Made by a program: the position numbers and the translations under genes. This document shows, one piece after another, positions 11,635 to 24,351 of a DNA stretch of 64,000 bases; the first letter of the stretch is position 1; each line of letters begins with the position of its first letter. The notes below the pieces were generated by a model. It had not been told where the DNA came from and made no database searches. It worked only from the letters and a program-made list of their open reading frames with translations. This DNA comes from Agrocybe praecox (lineage: Eukaryota; Basidiomycota; Agaricomycetes; Agaricales; Agrocybaceae), in contig OZ024842.1 in NCBI GenBank assembly GCA_964017145.1, forward strand, positions 992,001 through 1,056,000, in the 5' to 3' direction.

Positions 11635-12695
11635 CGCGACGACACCCTTCGGCATAGAGGATCTTCATAATGTTCATTTACCCAAGGATATGGCATACCC
11701 TGACAATAAATATTTTCTATTTCAAAGCCTTTCACGATTGAAGTTTTCACCGGAGGTTATATTGTTTCTTTTATGGATTTAAGTATCTACTTTAGTATCT
11801 AATTATTTTTAATATACACGGGTAGGACAAAAGCTAGTGAGAGTCACTAACGCGTCGCGACTGAAGGACGTGATCTAAGCGAATTCATCCGCACGTGTCA
11901 TAGTGGTCAATGTGCCAAGCGTACGCGAGTCGCGACATGGAGTCTGATCATATAGACCATGAGTTTTCTCTTACCCACCACCTTCCACCACATGGTTCCC
12001 ATCTTGAGCGTCGATACTAAAGCTTTTCATCTTGCGCAAATCAACTCACTTCACCTTCTATACATCGATTTGCTTGGTTCCAAGAGAGATTCTGTGTGCA
12101 TAATGGCCTATAATATCATGGTCTGCAATGACCATTGACTTGTTTTCGGAATGCTAGAACACAAGTAGTTATAGACGAACGGGCTGGGCACTAGTCTCGA
12201 GTCTCGAGCACTATTAAGGGTTGGAAGTTCGATATGTAGGGAACTGGCGGATAATGCCGTGGGGCATCATATAAGTACTGAAGTCGGACTCATTTCTTCT
12301 GACAATTCTTCATGATACTTGTCTTTCGAGCAGGTAATCCTCGAAATATTGTTAACAATGGAATGATTGGACTTCATTTTTTGTCGTCCTATCTCAATAA
12401 TTTCGAATACATCCAGACGCAAACATATGCCTACAACTCAAGACAGCTCATGAGGAAACCCAGAGAAAATAACATATGTGTCTTTCTGTGCTTTTCCACG
12501 AGGAAGCATGGATGGCAATCAGGAAGACCCGCCATCATACCACCCGAAGCTACCGAGCTTGTGTGCTTCTCTCTATGCTCCATATGCAACGACAGTTTAC
12601 GGTCCCTGTACTCATTCTGAGGATTTCTATATAACTAGGAGGACAGGAAACTATGAAAGCCATTGGTTTTCTTTGGCAGCAACGCCTCGGTCATC
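11635..12695. other. Intergenic region upstream of subtilase 1
   Basis: About 1.06 kb. It has an AT-rich part near 11700-11820 and a small palindromic TCTCGAGTCTCGAG near 12197. Short open stretches occur in several frames but none shows a domain or convincing splicing. Confidence 0.5.
12628..12634 (+). promoter_or_regulatory. TATA box of subtilase 1
   Basis: TATATAA lies 62 bases before the ATG. The paralogue at 25 kb has the same heptamer at a similar distance, which supports both. Confidence 0.5.
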
Positions 12696-15600
12696 ATGAA
12701 GTCTTTCGCTCTTTTGGCATTGCTCCCCGCATTCTTGAGCGCTTCTTCTGCTCATGCCCGTGTCCCTCTTTCCAGTGTCAAGAAAGTCAACACATTGCGC
12801 ACTGTCGCTAACAAGTTCATTCTTGAGGTCGACAACCTCGCGAACATCCCAACTAAACGGTCTTTCAAACGCGTATGTATATTGCACGTTGTTTAATTGA
12901 TGGAATCAGCTGACGATGCATTCTGCAGTCCCTTGATGCTGTATACTCTGCCCTGTCTGAACGTCAAGTTGATTTCGAGGTCCACAGAGAATTCGAGGTC
13001 AACGGTGTGTTTATTGGTGCTTCCCTCACGTTGACTGTACACGTTTTTGTCCCTCTTTCATCTATTTCTCTTGCTAAAGAGCTTTACAGGATGTTAAAGT
13101 TAGAACAACAATTTAAACAAGTTGACAATGACGACTTATCCGTCCCCAGTATAGGATGTTGCTGCCGTTGAATATACCCCTGGTATCAAGGCTGTCCGCC
13201 CCGTCAGGTCTTTCAAAATTCCAAAGTGAGTTTTCCGAACAGGTATTTTTTGCACAGCAGCGTAACCACATTTCTGTCGGTATCAGGGTCATGGACAAGC
13301 ACATTTTGACTGGGCACAATGACCCTAAGCTCCTACCAACCACTTTGTCGACTCACATCATGACTGTCAGTATTTGATAATTAATGGCATCATCAAAAAT
13401 CTTTCCTGAATAAGGTGTTGTTTTACTATAGGGTGTTGATAAGCTCCATGATGAAGGCATCAACGGAAAGGGAATCAAGGTCGGAATGTAGGTTTCTCTA
13501 TCTATCCACATGAAGATCAATGGCCCTAAACCATGCCAACAGTTTGGACACCGGTATTAACTACAACCACCCTAATCTTGGAGGGTCTATCGGAGCGAAC
13601 TCTCTCGTGATTGGTGGCTACGATTTTGTCGGTGATGATTATGATGGTTCCAATGAAGTGGTTCCCGACAACGATCCTATGGATAATTGCAATGGTCGCG
13701 GAACTCATGTCGCTGTACGTCGCTTTTCCTCTTATAAAAAAGGTTGATTTTAATATATCTTTGTGAAGGGTATCATCTCTGCCCTCCCTGGAAACCAATT
13801 TAACATGTCTGGTGTTGCGTACGGTGCTAATCTCAACGCATACAGAGTTTTCGGTTGCAGTGGATCAGTGACTGAAGAAGGTAAATCACATCCTTCTCGC
13901 CCTTCAAAACCAGCGTTGAGAATCTCACGAATTTAGTTCTTGTCGATGCTTTGCTTAAGGGCTAAAAAGATGGAAATGATATCCTTACTTTGTCTCTTGG
14001 CGGTGCTGATGGCTGGGCTGCCTCATCCAGTGCAGTCGTCTCCGACAGGCTCGCTGAGTTGGGCAAAATTGTCACTATTGCCGCAGGAAACGATGTAAGT
14101 TTACCTCCTTTGTTTACTGGAAGCTGTCTAATCCCATGAATAAAGGGCACCGAAGGGTCATGGTATTCGTCGAGTCCAGGAAACGCACATAATGCTATTT
14201 CTGTTGGTAGCGTTAACAAGTCAGTATATACTTCTCTTGCTCGACTACAGGTCTCATCAGCCCTTAGTATTGTCATTCCTCTCCAAAATGCTACATTGCA
14301 CGGTGTTACCCATGCTCCCGTCACATACTACGAGACCTTCCCTCTTGAAGTCGAAGGACAATTCCCTATCTACGCAACTTCGAACGACACCACCATTGCC
14401 GACGATGCATGCTATCCTCTTCCTGATGACACCCCGGATCTCTCTTCTTATGTTGTCCTTGTTCGCCGAGGATCTTGCAACTTCGTATGCCAAGTTAATT
14501 CTAACCGTCAACACAATGAAATTCATCTCCTTGTTAATAATAGGTCCAGAAGTTGCAGAACATCGCTACTAAGGGAGGAAAGGTTGCCTTGATTTACGAG
14601 TGCGTATTTCTCGCCATTATATGAGAGTACGTTAATATCTGACAAATTATACAGTAACGGTAGTGGGTTTGCTGGAATCAGCGTTGGAGCTTACACTGCT
14701 GTGCTCATCCAAGCCGCTGACGGAGAATATGTGAGTTTCTTCTTTTCCTTCTTCATATTTTGTCCCTTGACGAATTTTCCTCAGATCGTTGAACAAATTG
14801 CTGCGGGTACCCCTGTGTCCATCTCTTTCCCTCAAACAGGTGGCTCGACCAACTACCCCAATCCTGAAGGTGGTTTGATGTCTTACTTCTCCACGTACGT
14901 GATTCTGTAAGAAATTGCTCGACAGTTTACTGACATGCCAAATAGTTATGGTCCTTCGAATGACTTCCACTTCAAGCCTGCCGTTTCTGCGCCTGGTGGT
15001 GGTATTGTTTCGACTATGCCGTTGGCTCTCGGCGGGTTTGCTGTCTTGTCTGGAACTTCAATGGCTACTCCTTTCGTTGCTGGTGTTTCTGCCCTGCTTC
15101 TTTCTGTTAAGGGGAATTCTCCTGCCGTCGCAAAGGCTGCTCGAAACTTGTTCGAAACCACGGCTTCGAAAGTTCCTTCCAGCTATACCGATGATAATCC
15201 TTACCAAACTCTCAGCCAAGCTGGCTCTGGTCTGATTCAAGCTCATTCCGCTATCCATGCCTCTACCATCATCTCTCCCGGTGAACTTATCCTCAATGAC
15301 ACTGCCCACTTCCAAGGCTTGTGAGTGAAATAATTATATTCTTCGATTTTTCTGATTTTTGATTATTTTTTTCCAGTCACACTTTCGCTGTCAAGAACAC
15401 TGGAAAAACTGCCAAGAAGTACAAATTGAGGCACAGTCCAGCTGGCACAGCTCTGTCTGTCCGTGCTGTAAGTTTGTTTAATGACGATAACAGTGTACAG
15501 GCTCCCTGATCGGCGAACTTTAGGGCACCATCTTTCCTGCCTTAGGACCTGTCCCAATGTCCAAGACTGCCGCCTCTGTCACCATTATCCCCTCGTCCTT

Positions 15601-16396
15601 CACCGTTCGCCCAGGTCAGAGTCAGACCGTCGTTGCCTCCTTCAGGCCACCCACAGGACTCGATGCTACGACTTACCCTGTGTACAGCAGATTCATCGAC
15701 GTCGCCAGCGAGTCAGAGAATTATCACGTCTCTTATCTTGGTCTCGTCGGCAGCTTGAAGAACAAGCAAATCATTGACAACACCGACTATTACTTCAATT
15801 TCCCTATTCCTGCCGTCCTTGATGCTAATGGTGAGGTCCAGCAAGGAAATACCACCTACACCTTTGCTGACGGTGACTGGCCTTCTTTCCTCTGGAGGTA
15901 CGAGTTTATTGTTTCCGTTTGTTGTTTGACTGTCTTTTTGCTCATCATACGCGACGAATAGATTGACTTTCGGAACCCCTGCTCTCTGAATTGATCTCGT
16001 GGACGCTGCTATCAACTTCAAGCCCACCTTGAACTCGCGTGCACTCCATCTCCCTCCCCTCACATTCCGTCTAGGAGGAAACAGCGGATCTTTCTCCAAA
16101 GTCCACACTATTGGCCCTCTTGCATCCTTCGATTACATTTCCCGCCAGGGCGAGGTAAGACATTTTGACATTTCATTATGATGTCCAGCCTTTCTCATTT
16201 CTAAAAAAAATTCTAGCTCGAAGACGGCTATAACATGCTTAACCTCGAGACCCCCGTCTTTACCAACGGAACCACCATTCCCGATGGCTCGTACTGTGTC
16301 CTCATTCGTGCATTGAAGGTCACTGGTGATGCAACCAAGCAAGAGGACTACGAATCTTGGTTGAGCCCAGTCATTGGCATCCAAAACAAACTGTAA
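12696..16396 (+). pseudogene. Subtilisin-like serine protease (S8) paralogue 1, interrupted by two in-frame stops
   Basis: Secreted subtilase with the order signal peptide (MKSFALLALLPAFLSASSAHA), I9-like propeptide, S8 domain with inserted protease-associated (PA) domain, and Fn3-like C-terminal domain. The triad is present: Asp in [10 protein letters not shown], His in GRGTHVAG, Ser in [11 protein letters not shown]. The PA insert runs about 14330-14600 (PIYATSNDTT). Exons align throughout with the intact paralogue at 25345-29069, including a 9-nt microexon at 13090-13098. Two stops break the frame: TAA at 13963-13965, where the paralogue has GTG in [10 protein letters not shown], and TGA at 15987-15989, where the paralogue has CGT in PAFRADLV. 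Neither can be spliced out by a visible intron. I call it a recently inactivated gene; sequencing error or an allele-specific null in a dikaryon is the alternative. The rest of the coding sequence is well kept. Confidence 0.75.
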
Positions 16397-17614
16397 TTTT
16401 ATTAGTCTCGCACTTGGCACTCATTTTATCTCTACCACGGGAATAATTTACGCATCGCTTTCTGATCGCTCTGTTGTTTTATTAATTCATTAATGTTATC
16501 ATACCCTCTCTTTTTTTCACTGATGTGGGCGCGCCGCGCCATATCTCAGAACTTGATTTTGAAAAGGAAGCCAGAGAGAAAAGAGAGAAAAGAGTTTGTA
16601 ATTTTTATAGAGCTCACATGAAAATCGATACAACAAAGATACAAAGTATTGTGATGGCAATGCTAGGGAGAAATCAGGAAGGTGATGCATGACTGAATAT
16701 TGTATGTTGTATAAACCAGGAAAGTGTGGCGGGAGATTTTGGGGCTGAACAGGATGTATGTGTGAGTGAAAGAGAGATGGGGAATTGGAATCGGACTCGT
16801 GTGGTAAACAGCAGGACAACATTTCGAGCAGTGGGGCTAGAGGGTGTATACAAAAGAAAGAGGAAAGAAAAGAAAAGCGATTACCGCGGTCAACCTTCCT
16901 GGACAGGAACTTGGGTAATGCAGACAAACAGACGCAGGCGGGCCACTTGAGGAGTTAATGATAAGCAGCGAGCATGAGAAAGGTATTGGAATAGAATTGA
17001 CAGCAACGAGTAGAGAGAAAGAAAAAAAAAGATAGAGAATATGAAAGGAAGTGAAAAAAAAGTAGAAGAAATGAACAATGGTAGGAAAGGTGTAAAAGTA
17101 ATAAGAAGAATACAGAATGGAACGAGAGAGACGATGGAAGAGAAGCCAAAAACCAAAGCCTAAATATAGAGTCCTAAGTGATGTGGTGGAGAGGGGATGG
17201 GGTAATGCTATGAAGAACAAATGCAGAAATGGGAGTGCGATTAAAGGGAAGACGAAAGCACGAGAAGCAACAGCAGCATACGCGATACAGTACTTGTACA
17301 CCATTGAACCAGCACCACCGGAACAAGGTAGAATTGAAAGAAAGAAAGAAGGGTGGATGGCAAGAGAAAGGGATCAGGGAAAAGAAGGTGAAAGGAATAG
17401 ATAGAAAAAGAGGAGTGGTGGAGGTATGTGGAAAAAAAAAAAAGAAACAGAAAAAAAACCAAATATCATAAAAACCCTGAAGTCTGTATGTTATACAAAG
17501 TATGAAAGTGGAATGATGTACGTGTAAAGTGCGTTAACGCATGCCATGCTATCTCCAGCCATCACTAATCACCTACAATCTACTCCCACTGCAACGTTCG
17601 AAAGCATCGGCACC
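16397..17614. other. Convergent spacer with long polypurine stretch
   Basis: About 1.2 kb between the stops of subtilase 1 and CCR4. From about 16550 to 17460 the plus strand is strongly purine-rich (GAAAGA/GGAA runs), so a CCR4 3' UTR made from it would be pyrimidine-rich. Long open frames here come from base composition, and no domain is visible. Confidence 0.55.
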
Positions 17615-20153
17615 TTACGATGGTGTCGAAGGTTGTCGAACAGATGCAGTTTCCCGCGGAGGTTTGATACGGAACTCAGCAGCGATCGCGACATGACTAT
17701 GACAAGAAAAAATATATCAGCAATGACATTACATAAGAGATGAAAATAGAAAACATACTCCGATGGGAAATGAGGATTAGGGAATCCCACCACCTTGTCG
17801 AGATATGCATGCTCAATCTCGCCCAAAACCTTATTAGGAGCCATATTAGCGGCCGAGTACCACACATAATCGATGTGACCCTTGAAGCTCGGTGTGTGGT
17901 TCGTGATCAGCTGTTCGGCAGGAGCACCTGGGGCGGAATATGCGCTCTTCATGCCCAATCGGTGGCGAATACCTTCGCTCGTGTACCGTCCATATGTGTG
18001 CGACATGAAATCTGGGTGGGTTGGAGGGACTGATCCGGCGTTCAGGAACTCGAATACACCTGATGGAATTAGCGAGTTAAAGTCGCCACAGATGATAAGC
18101 GGGATCTTGGAGCCATCGGTGTAGAGGGGCGGCGGTCGGTACGTAGGTGGAGGTAGCGGGTGAGATTGTGACGTTGATGAAGATGGGAATGATGACGAGA
18201 CCTCTATCCCGTTCGCTTCATGAGGGCTAGTGGCAGCCGTGCTTGCTGCTTCGGACGACCCATCTGTTCCATTGGCAACTGAAGACGAGGACGAAGACTC
18301 AGCGGATGGTGTTGGAGGAAGGTGTGCACTGGGGGGCGGGGGTGGAGGATACTTGGCAAAGTGGTGTGCGATCTTTTCGACCTCCTCCACTAACAAAGCC
18401 ACTTGGACGAGTTTGACATCTCTGTACGCGTCATCCCAGTGGATGTGAGTGTTGGCTACAATTAACCGTGTGCCGCTGAACTTGTCTTCCAACAGACAGA
18501 TGACGGCTAAATGATCCTTGCCAAGCACACGGTTAAACATGTCGTCGGTCTTCTTGAAATCCTGGCGTTGCATGGCAAGAGCGCTGAATTCGATGAGATG
18601 CTTCTCCACAAGCTTGTACCTTTTGGTGAAAGTGTTAAAGTATATTCAAGAAGAGATATAATGTAATACGCACTTGTCAGCCTTGAAGAATGTGGCACAC
18701 CCATCGACGAGTCTCCTATCAGCTTCCTTCATAGTCTTGTACCTTGATTTCGGCCAGAAAACGCCTTCATATCCGTGCTGCGCGAGGTTAACGCTAAAGT
18801 AATCTTCGTACTGGGCGATGTCCATTTCTTGCAAACATAAAATGTCCACGTCATGCTTGATGATCTCGTCCAAAATACGCCCCTTTCGGTACGACCATGC
18901 AAGCGCCCATGAAGGGGTGTAACCGTATAGCTTCTCCGTTGCACACCGCTCGCACAGAATGTTATAACACATGATGCTGACAGTCTCCAGATTGGGATCC
19001 TTAGCCACTATCTCGAGCTCCTGGGGAGGTATAAGATTCTTCCATAAACGTTCTGGAGGTTCGTCTTCTACAGGACAGTTATCCCGTAGATAAGATATAA
19101 CAGCTCGTGTACCATCCTTCTGCACCATCGACTTGAGAACCGGGTCAAGTGGGTTTCCTTCGACTCCTAGCGTCTGTAGCTGGTGCAAACTTCCGAATTC
19201 AGATGGGATCGAAGTCAAATGGTTGTCAAACAAGTAAAGTTCCTTCAGCTGCGTCAGCATGCCAAGTTCTGGTGGTAAGGTGTTGAGGTTGTTCCCAGAA
19301 AGATCGAGCAGTTCCAGATGACGCAACTTTGAGATTTCTGGAGGGACGGTTGAGAGTGCATTGTGGTTGAGATAGAGGTTGATGAGGAAGGTAAATGAGA
19401 AGAGGCCAGAGGTTGGAGGAAGGTTCTTAATGTTTACTCCACCCATGTCAAGTGAAGTCCACGTATTCTCTGGTGGCCTTATCACCGTCGGCCGAGAAGC
19501 TTCAGCCATGAGTGCCGGAGTAGACGGCCTTTGCGAGTTGACAACTTCATTACTATTGGTTGGAGAAGAATCTGGCGAGCCACCGCCAGCAGAGCCGTTA
19601 GTTTCTGTTGGAGGTGGCACCTTGACGAGATTGGGGTTGGTGATGGGAATTGCAGATTTAGCAACAGTACGAGAAGCCATGGCACTTGCTCGTGCTCTAT
19701 GATGCGGTGAGCGCGACGCACGAATCATCTGGATGATGTAGGCATAAATAAAAGGGTACGCGAAAGGATAAATAAAGGACATACATCGCATTTCAAGAGC
19801 TGCTGCTGCCAATGGGGAGTAACGACTGGCGTTGCACTGGCGGGTGACCCTTGCGCTGCATGTAAATGTTGTTGTTGCTGTTGTTGGTGTGTATGCTGGT
19901 TAGGTGGTGAGGGGTAGTGGGACATGGAACTCTGGTGGTGGTGCTGTAGAGGCGGGTGCTGTAGAGGATGGTGTCCGGGATGGTGCTGGAGGTTGCCATT
20001 GGTGTATAGAGCATACCCCGGCGACGGTGGTGGCGGACCTACCGACTGCTGCTGCCCTTGCTGCTGGACGAGCATAGGCAGCCTCCATGGGTTGTTGTCG
20101 TGGTGATTCGCCAACTTGTGCGGGATGCCTGGGGATTGCTGGGGATAGTACAT
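17615..20153 (-). CDS. CCR4: CCR4-type poly(A) ribonuclease (CCR4-NOT catalytic subunit)
   Basis: Deadenylase that shortens mRNA poly(A) tails in the CCR4-NOT complex. Exon 1 (20153 to about 19790) codes MYYPQQSPGIP and a Gln/His/Pro-rich low-complexity head, as in fungal CCR4. The second exon gives leucine-rich repeats (LELLDLSGNNLNTLPPELG, LKELYLFDNHLTSIPSEFG) that in this family contact the NOT scaffold. Then comes the exonuclease-endonuclease-phosphatase domain: SIMCYNILCERCAT, ILCLQEMD with the Mg-binding Glu, IVANTHIHWD, IICGDFNS, HIDYVWYS and, across the last intron, FPSDHVAIAAEF with the catalytic Asp-His. A Ser/Pro/Gly-rich insertion of about 75 residues (from HFAKYPPPPPP to THPLPPPTY-like sequence) sits inside the nuclease domain between 18110 and 18380. 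All catalytic motifs are present. Confidence 0.95.
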
Positions 20154-21245
20154 CGCATTGGCGAGCCGACGTATGACACCTGGCAGAGAAAGAACAAGTT
20201 TAGGGCCCCGAGTAATCCAATTTTCTGTTGTTTTCGCTGTTTGAAATAGCGTAAAGACGATTGTGGTCAGCGGTCAAGAGCCTCTTTGTTGTCGCAGCCA
20301 ACGTCGAGCTCACCCGTGCGAATAATGCTGACTAAGGCTCTCCTCTTTCGGCTTCGAGTCATTCCTTCCTTCATTCTTTCCGCTGCTAACCAACTTCTTG
20401 CCATTCTTAGAGCCCTGTCGCGGAAAAATATAAAACTTCCGTCATGTCTGCGACTCGAAGAGAACCTAACTTTTCAACTAAATGGCGACTACAAAACAAG
20501 TTTCAATGGGAACCCAACTTCTCAATTTAATGACAACCACAAAAAGCAACCGTATTTCTCATGAACGGATCTGCTGGAATACATACCCACAATATGTAAC
20601 ACTTGACACCATCATGTGTGCCAAATGACATATTGCCCCCGTCAAACCAATCTCTGGTGCCACCGTGTTGAGATCTACGCTAGCGAGACAGAAAATCAAG
20701 CAACGGATTCAGCAACACATCCCACAACAATTTGCGGTACAGAGTTAAACAGGTGAGCGCCTAGGCTTATTGAAATAAAGTTGATCGGGAAGCTGATGCA
20801 TACTTTTAGGTGAATGAAATAGACGCCGAAGATAATCCGATAAGAGTAGACATCGTCACAACGACACCTGTGTTATCGTCGAGTACAACTATCCACCATA
20901 AGAAAAAGTTTGCATACCTTCCAACTGTAATGAAACCGGCCTACTCTCTTAGCTCAGGACTGTCATTACGAACTAGGATCTTCCTGCGACGTGGCATAAT
21001 TTCACTTTGGCGCTTTGAATATAAAACAAGGAGGCGAATGAAACGGATGCCGAAGGGGCCTATGATTTTCTTTCCGTCCCAAGCTTTGCCGAATAGCGAT
21101 GACGAGCAGTCCTTCCACACGAATAACCATATTCTCAAAAAAGCAGAAGTCGATGCACATTTATGGCCTCAACTACAGGGATATTACCGATAGCACCAAT
21201 CCACACAAAAAAGGCTACATCCTAACCACCTATAATAAAATGGGT
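20154..21245. other. Intergenic region with imperfect repeats and a muskelin-tail copy
   Basis: Between the CCR4 start and the muskelin stop. It holds an imperfect tandem repeat of about 48 bases near 20463-20560 (AACCTAACTTTTCAACTAAATGG, then AACCCAACTTCTCAATTTAATG in shorthand) and the degenerate copy of the muskelin 3' end listed separately. No gene is supported. Confidence 0.5.
20889..20985 (-). repeat. Degenerate duplicate of the muskelin 3' end
   Basis: The segment resembles 21198-21290, about 306 bases downstream. It includes CTACTCTCTTAGCTCAGGAC against CTACTGTCTTAGCTCAAGAC, and read in the minus frame it gives VRNDSPELRE-stop against VRDESLELRQ-stop. It is a small tandem duplication of the last coding bases and the 3' flank of the muskelin gene. 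Confidence 0.6.
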
Positions 21246-24200
21246 CTACTGTCTTAGCTCAAGACTTTCATCACGAACCCTGATTTTCTCCACTAAGTCC
21301 AACAAGCTCTCCGAAGGTTGTTTTTCATTTTCAGTTATAAACTGCAAAATGGCTTCAAACACTTCGGTTCTCTGGCTGTATCGCGCACCAGGCAAAGTAG
21401 GCTCCATATTTTCTCCTCTGATGACGGCTTCCAAGGGGTCTGTCACCTCCCTTAGTCGTTGTGCGCCACCCGTCAGATACACGGGCGACTCATCAGCAGG
21501 GATCACATTCGTCCACTCATCGCTGTCACTGTCGTCAGTCTTTGTCTTTGGGTTGGAGGCTGACCGAGGGGATAGAAGGTGTGTAAGGAGCGATCGAAAC
21601 ATTTCTGTCTCTTTGACGTTGGAATGATCGACAACGCTGGATACTTGTGTTTGGAGGAAAGCGAGGGCTTTAACTGGCGGTTCGTCGTCGCACATTTCAC
21701 GGAATCTAAAAGGCTGCGTCAAGTCGCTACATCGGTGCTGAAAACAACAACCACTCACTGCTGCCTTCGGATATGGAATTTGGCTTGGCGAATGATTTCC
21801 TCGGGGCCTGGTCTACAAAATTGCATTCAAATATAGTCAAACGGTTATCGTTCAAGTTGCTAACCTTACGAGCACCATTTTCCAGAAATCATCCAACCTT
21901 TTTTCTCTGACATTAGCGGGCACAGGTTCTGCACCAGCTTCTTGTCCACCCCTGTTATCGACAGCACCTCCAGCGTTCCCGCCATGTAAAAAGAACGAAC
22001 GGGTCTTTGGATTATATACCACTTGATGTGCGAATCGAGGCAATGGCATATCCGACGGAGAGCGATCCAGTGGGTGGAGGATTTGTGTCCATTTCCCTGG
22101 CCGTGTATCGTATTTGTAGACCCAATTCGAAAGATGTGCGCGCAGATTACTACTTCGAGATCGAGCATTGCTAGGGTTCATGTTTCTAGTAAGCCCACAA
22201 AAGCTGTACACATGTGGGTGTCAGATAACGCGAAGGACAAAAGTCTCTTGATCACATACACATAAATTTCCTTCAACGCGGGATCAATGACAGATCTCTG
22301 CGTGAAACATGCCTCAGGCCCTCCGCAAGCGGTGAAATCAGAGAAAATTTCGGTTGCTATGTTTGTCTCGGTGTTGTAGGTGTACATGTCAGAGAGGTAA
22401 TTGTCGTCTCGCGTCCCAGAGAAAATATACAACATTTTCGTCGGTGGATCGAACACCATAGAATGACCTGATTCCAATCAGCGAGGGTCACGTCTTAGAA
22501 ATTTCAATCGAACACCCACCGAATCGAGACGGAATAGCTTGAGACTGAGAGCCAGTCGATGTATCCCCCAGTGGCCTTCCGAGTGAGTGTGTCAGAAACT
22601 GTCTGATAAAAAGTGAAGAATGTCGTACTGAAGCGATTTCCACCTGCTGGTGCTGACATTGTAACTATATAGGCCAGCATATTTGGACTTATCCCATTCG
22701 CCATCAACGACCCGACCACCAAATACATATAGAATCTGTGCCTCCGAATCCATGGCCATTTGATGATCGAAAATCAAAGGAGGACCACCAGAGGCCTGAA
22801 TTTGGTTGGAGACATGTGCATGCTTTAATGAATAGTAATCACTCACTTCAGTATCAATCGACAAGAAATCCCATTTTCCCGCCAGCAACCCTCGTGTATG
22901 ATACCGATAAAATTCTGGAGACAACAATCTAGCGGGCTCCGTCGTTGCAAGTTCCTGTTCTGGTACAGGAGGTCCAGCAGATCCGCCTGGCTGCGGTCGC
23001 CTTAGGGAAGGTGCGCTAGGTGACCTCAAACTATCGGAATCATTCAACCGACCTAGTACATATATGCTCCCTGTCTTGGTATCGAAAACCATTTTGTGGC
23101 AAGACCTTGCTCCAGGCGCATTTTGTTCGTGAGTGGTGCTATGGCTGAGGATTTTCCATTTATCTTCTTTGACGCTGTAGACCCAGAAGTCATCCAAGCT
23201 TTTTTCACCATTCCATCCTCCAAATAAATATATCATTTCATTTTCGGGGTCCATGCACATTGCATGCCCGCCCCGAGCAGGAGGGATATCATTATCCGCG
23301 TCGGTTCCTAGGAGGCGATTCCATTCGGAGCGAGGCTGAGAAGAATGAAGGTGTGGATCAAAAAGCCCGGAAGCACATATAGATTCAATGAGTTGTTCGG
23401 ATTTCGACCAATTTCCTTGGAGGACCAGGATTTCATGGAGCTGAGTGACCAGAGGGTGCTCCAAGTGGATATTGGCTCGAGAAAGGATGGATTGATACGG
23501 AGTCAAAAGCCTCCTCTGCCTGAGATGTTTGAGAACATATCTTAGAACTGCTGTCTCTCGGAACTGTGGAGGAATTTTCAATTATTAGGTCGAAAGAAAA
23601 TGGTGTGATCAATATTAATAGTGTCCCTGACCTCGTCATATGCAAGTCGTACTCCTTCGACATAGTCCGCATCAACAATTCCCGCCAGTGCTACATGCCA
23701 TATTGAGATGTGAAAATTTGGCCCATAAGCTCTGTTAAATATTTTCTCAGCATAGTAGCCTGGATTCGCTTAGATACGCACAGTAATGGGGCAATCTTTA
23801 CATATTGTGTAGGAAACGGAATCCCCGAGCTATTGACATGCTTTACAGTGAAAGTCTCTGGCGTGGAATCGTTCTTTAAGCCTGTATGGAGCACTTCTGT
23901 CATTAGGTCTTCGGAAATCCCGGCAAACACCTTGAGTTCTTTCATGTTACATGGATGAGCTGGAGAGTCGTCAGATTCATCAATTGATGTTGCAGAAGGT
24001 ATTTTTCACATTTTGAGAACTGCAGATAGGAGGCTTAGTGTTATACTTTCAATCGAATAGAAAATATTTACCTTTCCAAACGTTATGGTCTCTAGAGAAG
24101 AAATGTAGATGAATCTAGGTATTGTAGTATCAGCCAAAATACGTACTGAGCACAACGGGGGATTCAAGCCGTAAAATTATCCATTGGTTAACATTTCCTT

Positions 24201-24351
24201 GGAATGCGCCGCTCCAGCGACTTGATTGGTCCTGTGGTTTGTCCGACATTATATTCTCTGGTCTATATTTTCCACTGTGTAGTGTCGAAGAGGCGATTGT
24301 ATATGATATCGGTACACATGGGTGGCTCTCTGTACGCTTCGTCGATTCCAT
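21246..24351 (-). CDS. Muskelin-like protein (discoidin, CTLH-type and kelch domains)
   Basis: The N-terminus has the muskelin discoidin-like domain: IASSTLHSGKYRPENIMSDK, PQDQSSRWSG, WIILRLESPVV, then KELKVFAGISEDLMTEVL, LKNDSTPETFTVKH and, after an intron, SYGPNFHISIWHVALAGI. Next come the LisH/CTLH-like helices (RETAVLRYVLKHLRQRRL, LEHPLVTQLHEILVLQGNW) and kelch blades: RGGHAMCMDPENEMIYLFGG, RSCHKMVFDTKTGSIYVLG, FDHQMAMDSEAQILYVFGG, GHSMVFDPPTKMLYIFSG and RFAHQVVYNPKTRSFFLHGG. The order matches animal muskelin, a substrate-side subunit of the GID/CTLH ubiquitin ligase; that role is inferred by homology. About ten exons lie on the minus strand. A Pro/Ser-rich insertion (LRSPSAPSLRRPQPGG) interrupts one blade. 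The start at 24351 is the first Met ahead of the discoidin domain. Confidence 0.9.

Noticed and set aside
16837..17304. Minus-strand Phe/Ser/Leu-rich frames that could look like membrane proteins
   Set aside because: They translate the polypurine strand in reverse, and several frames are equally open. No Met context or splicing pattern supports them.
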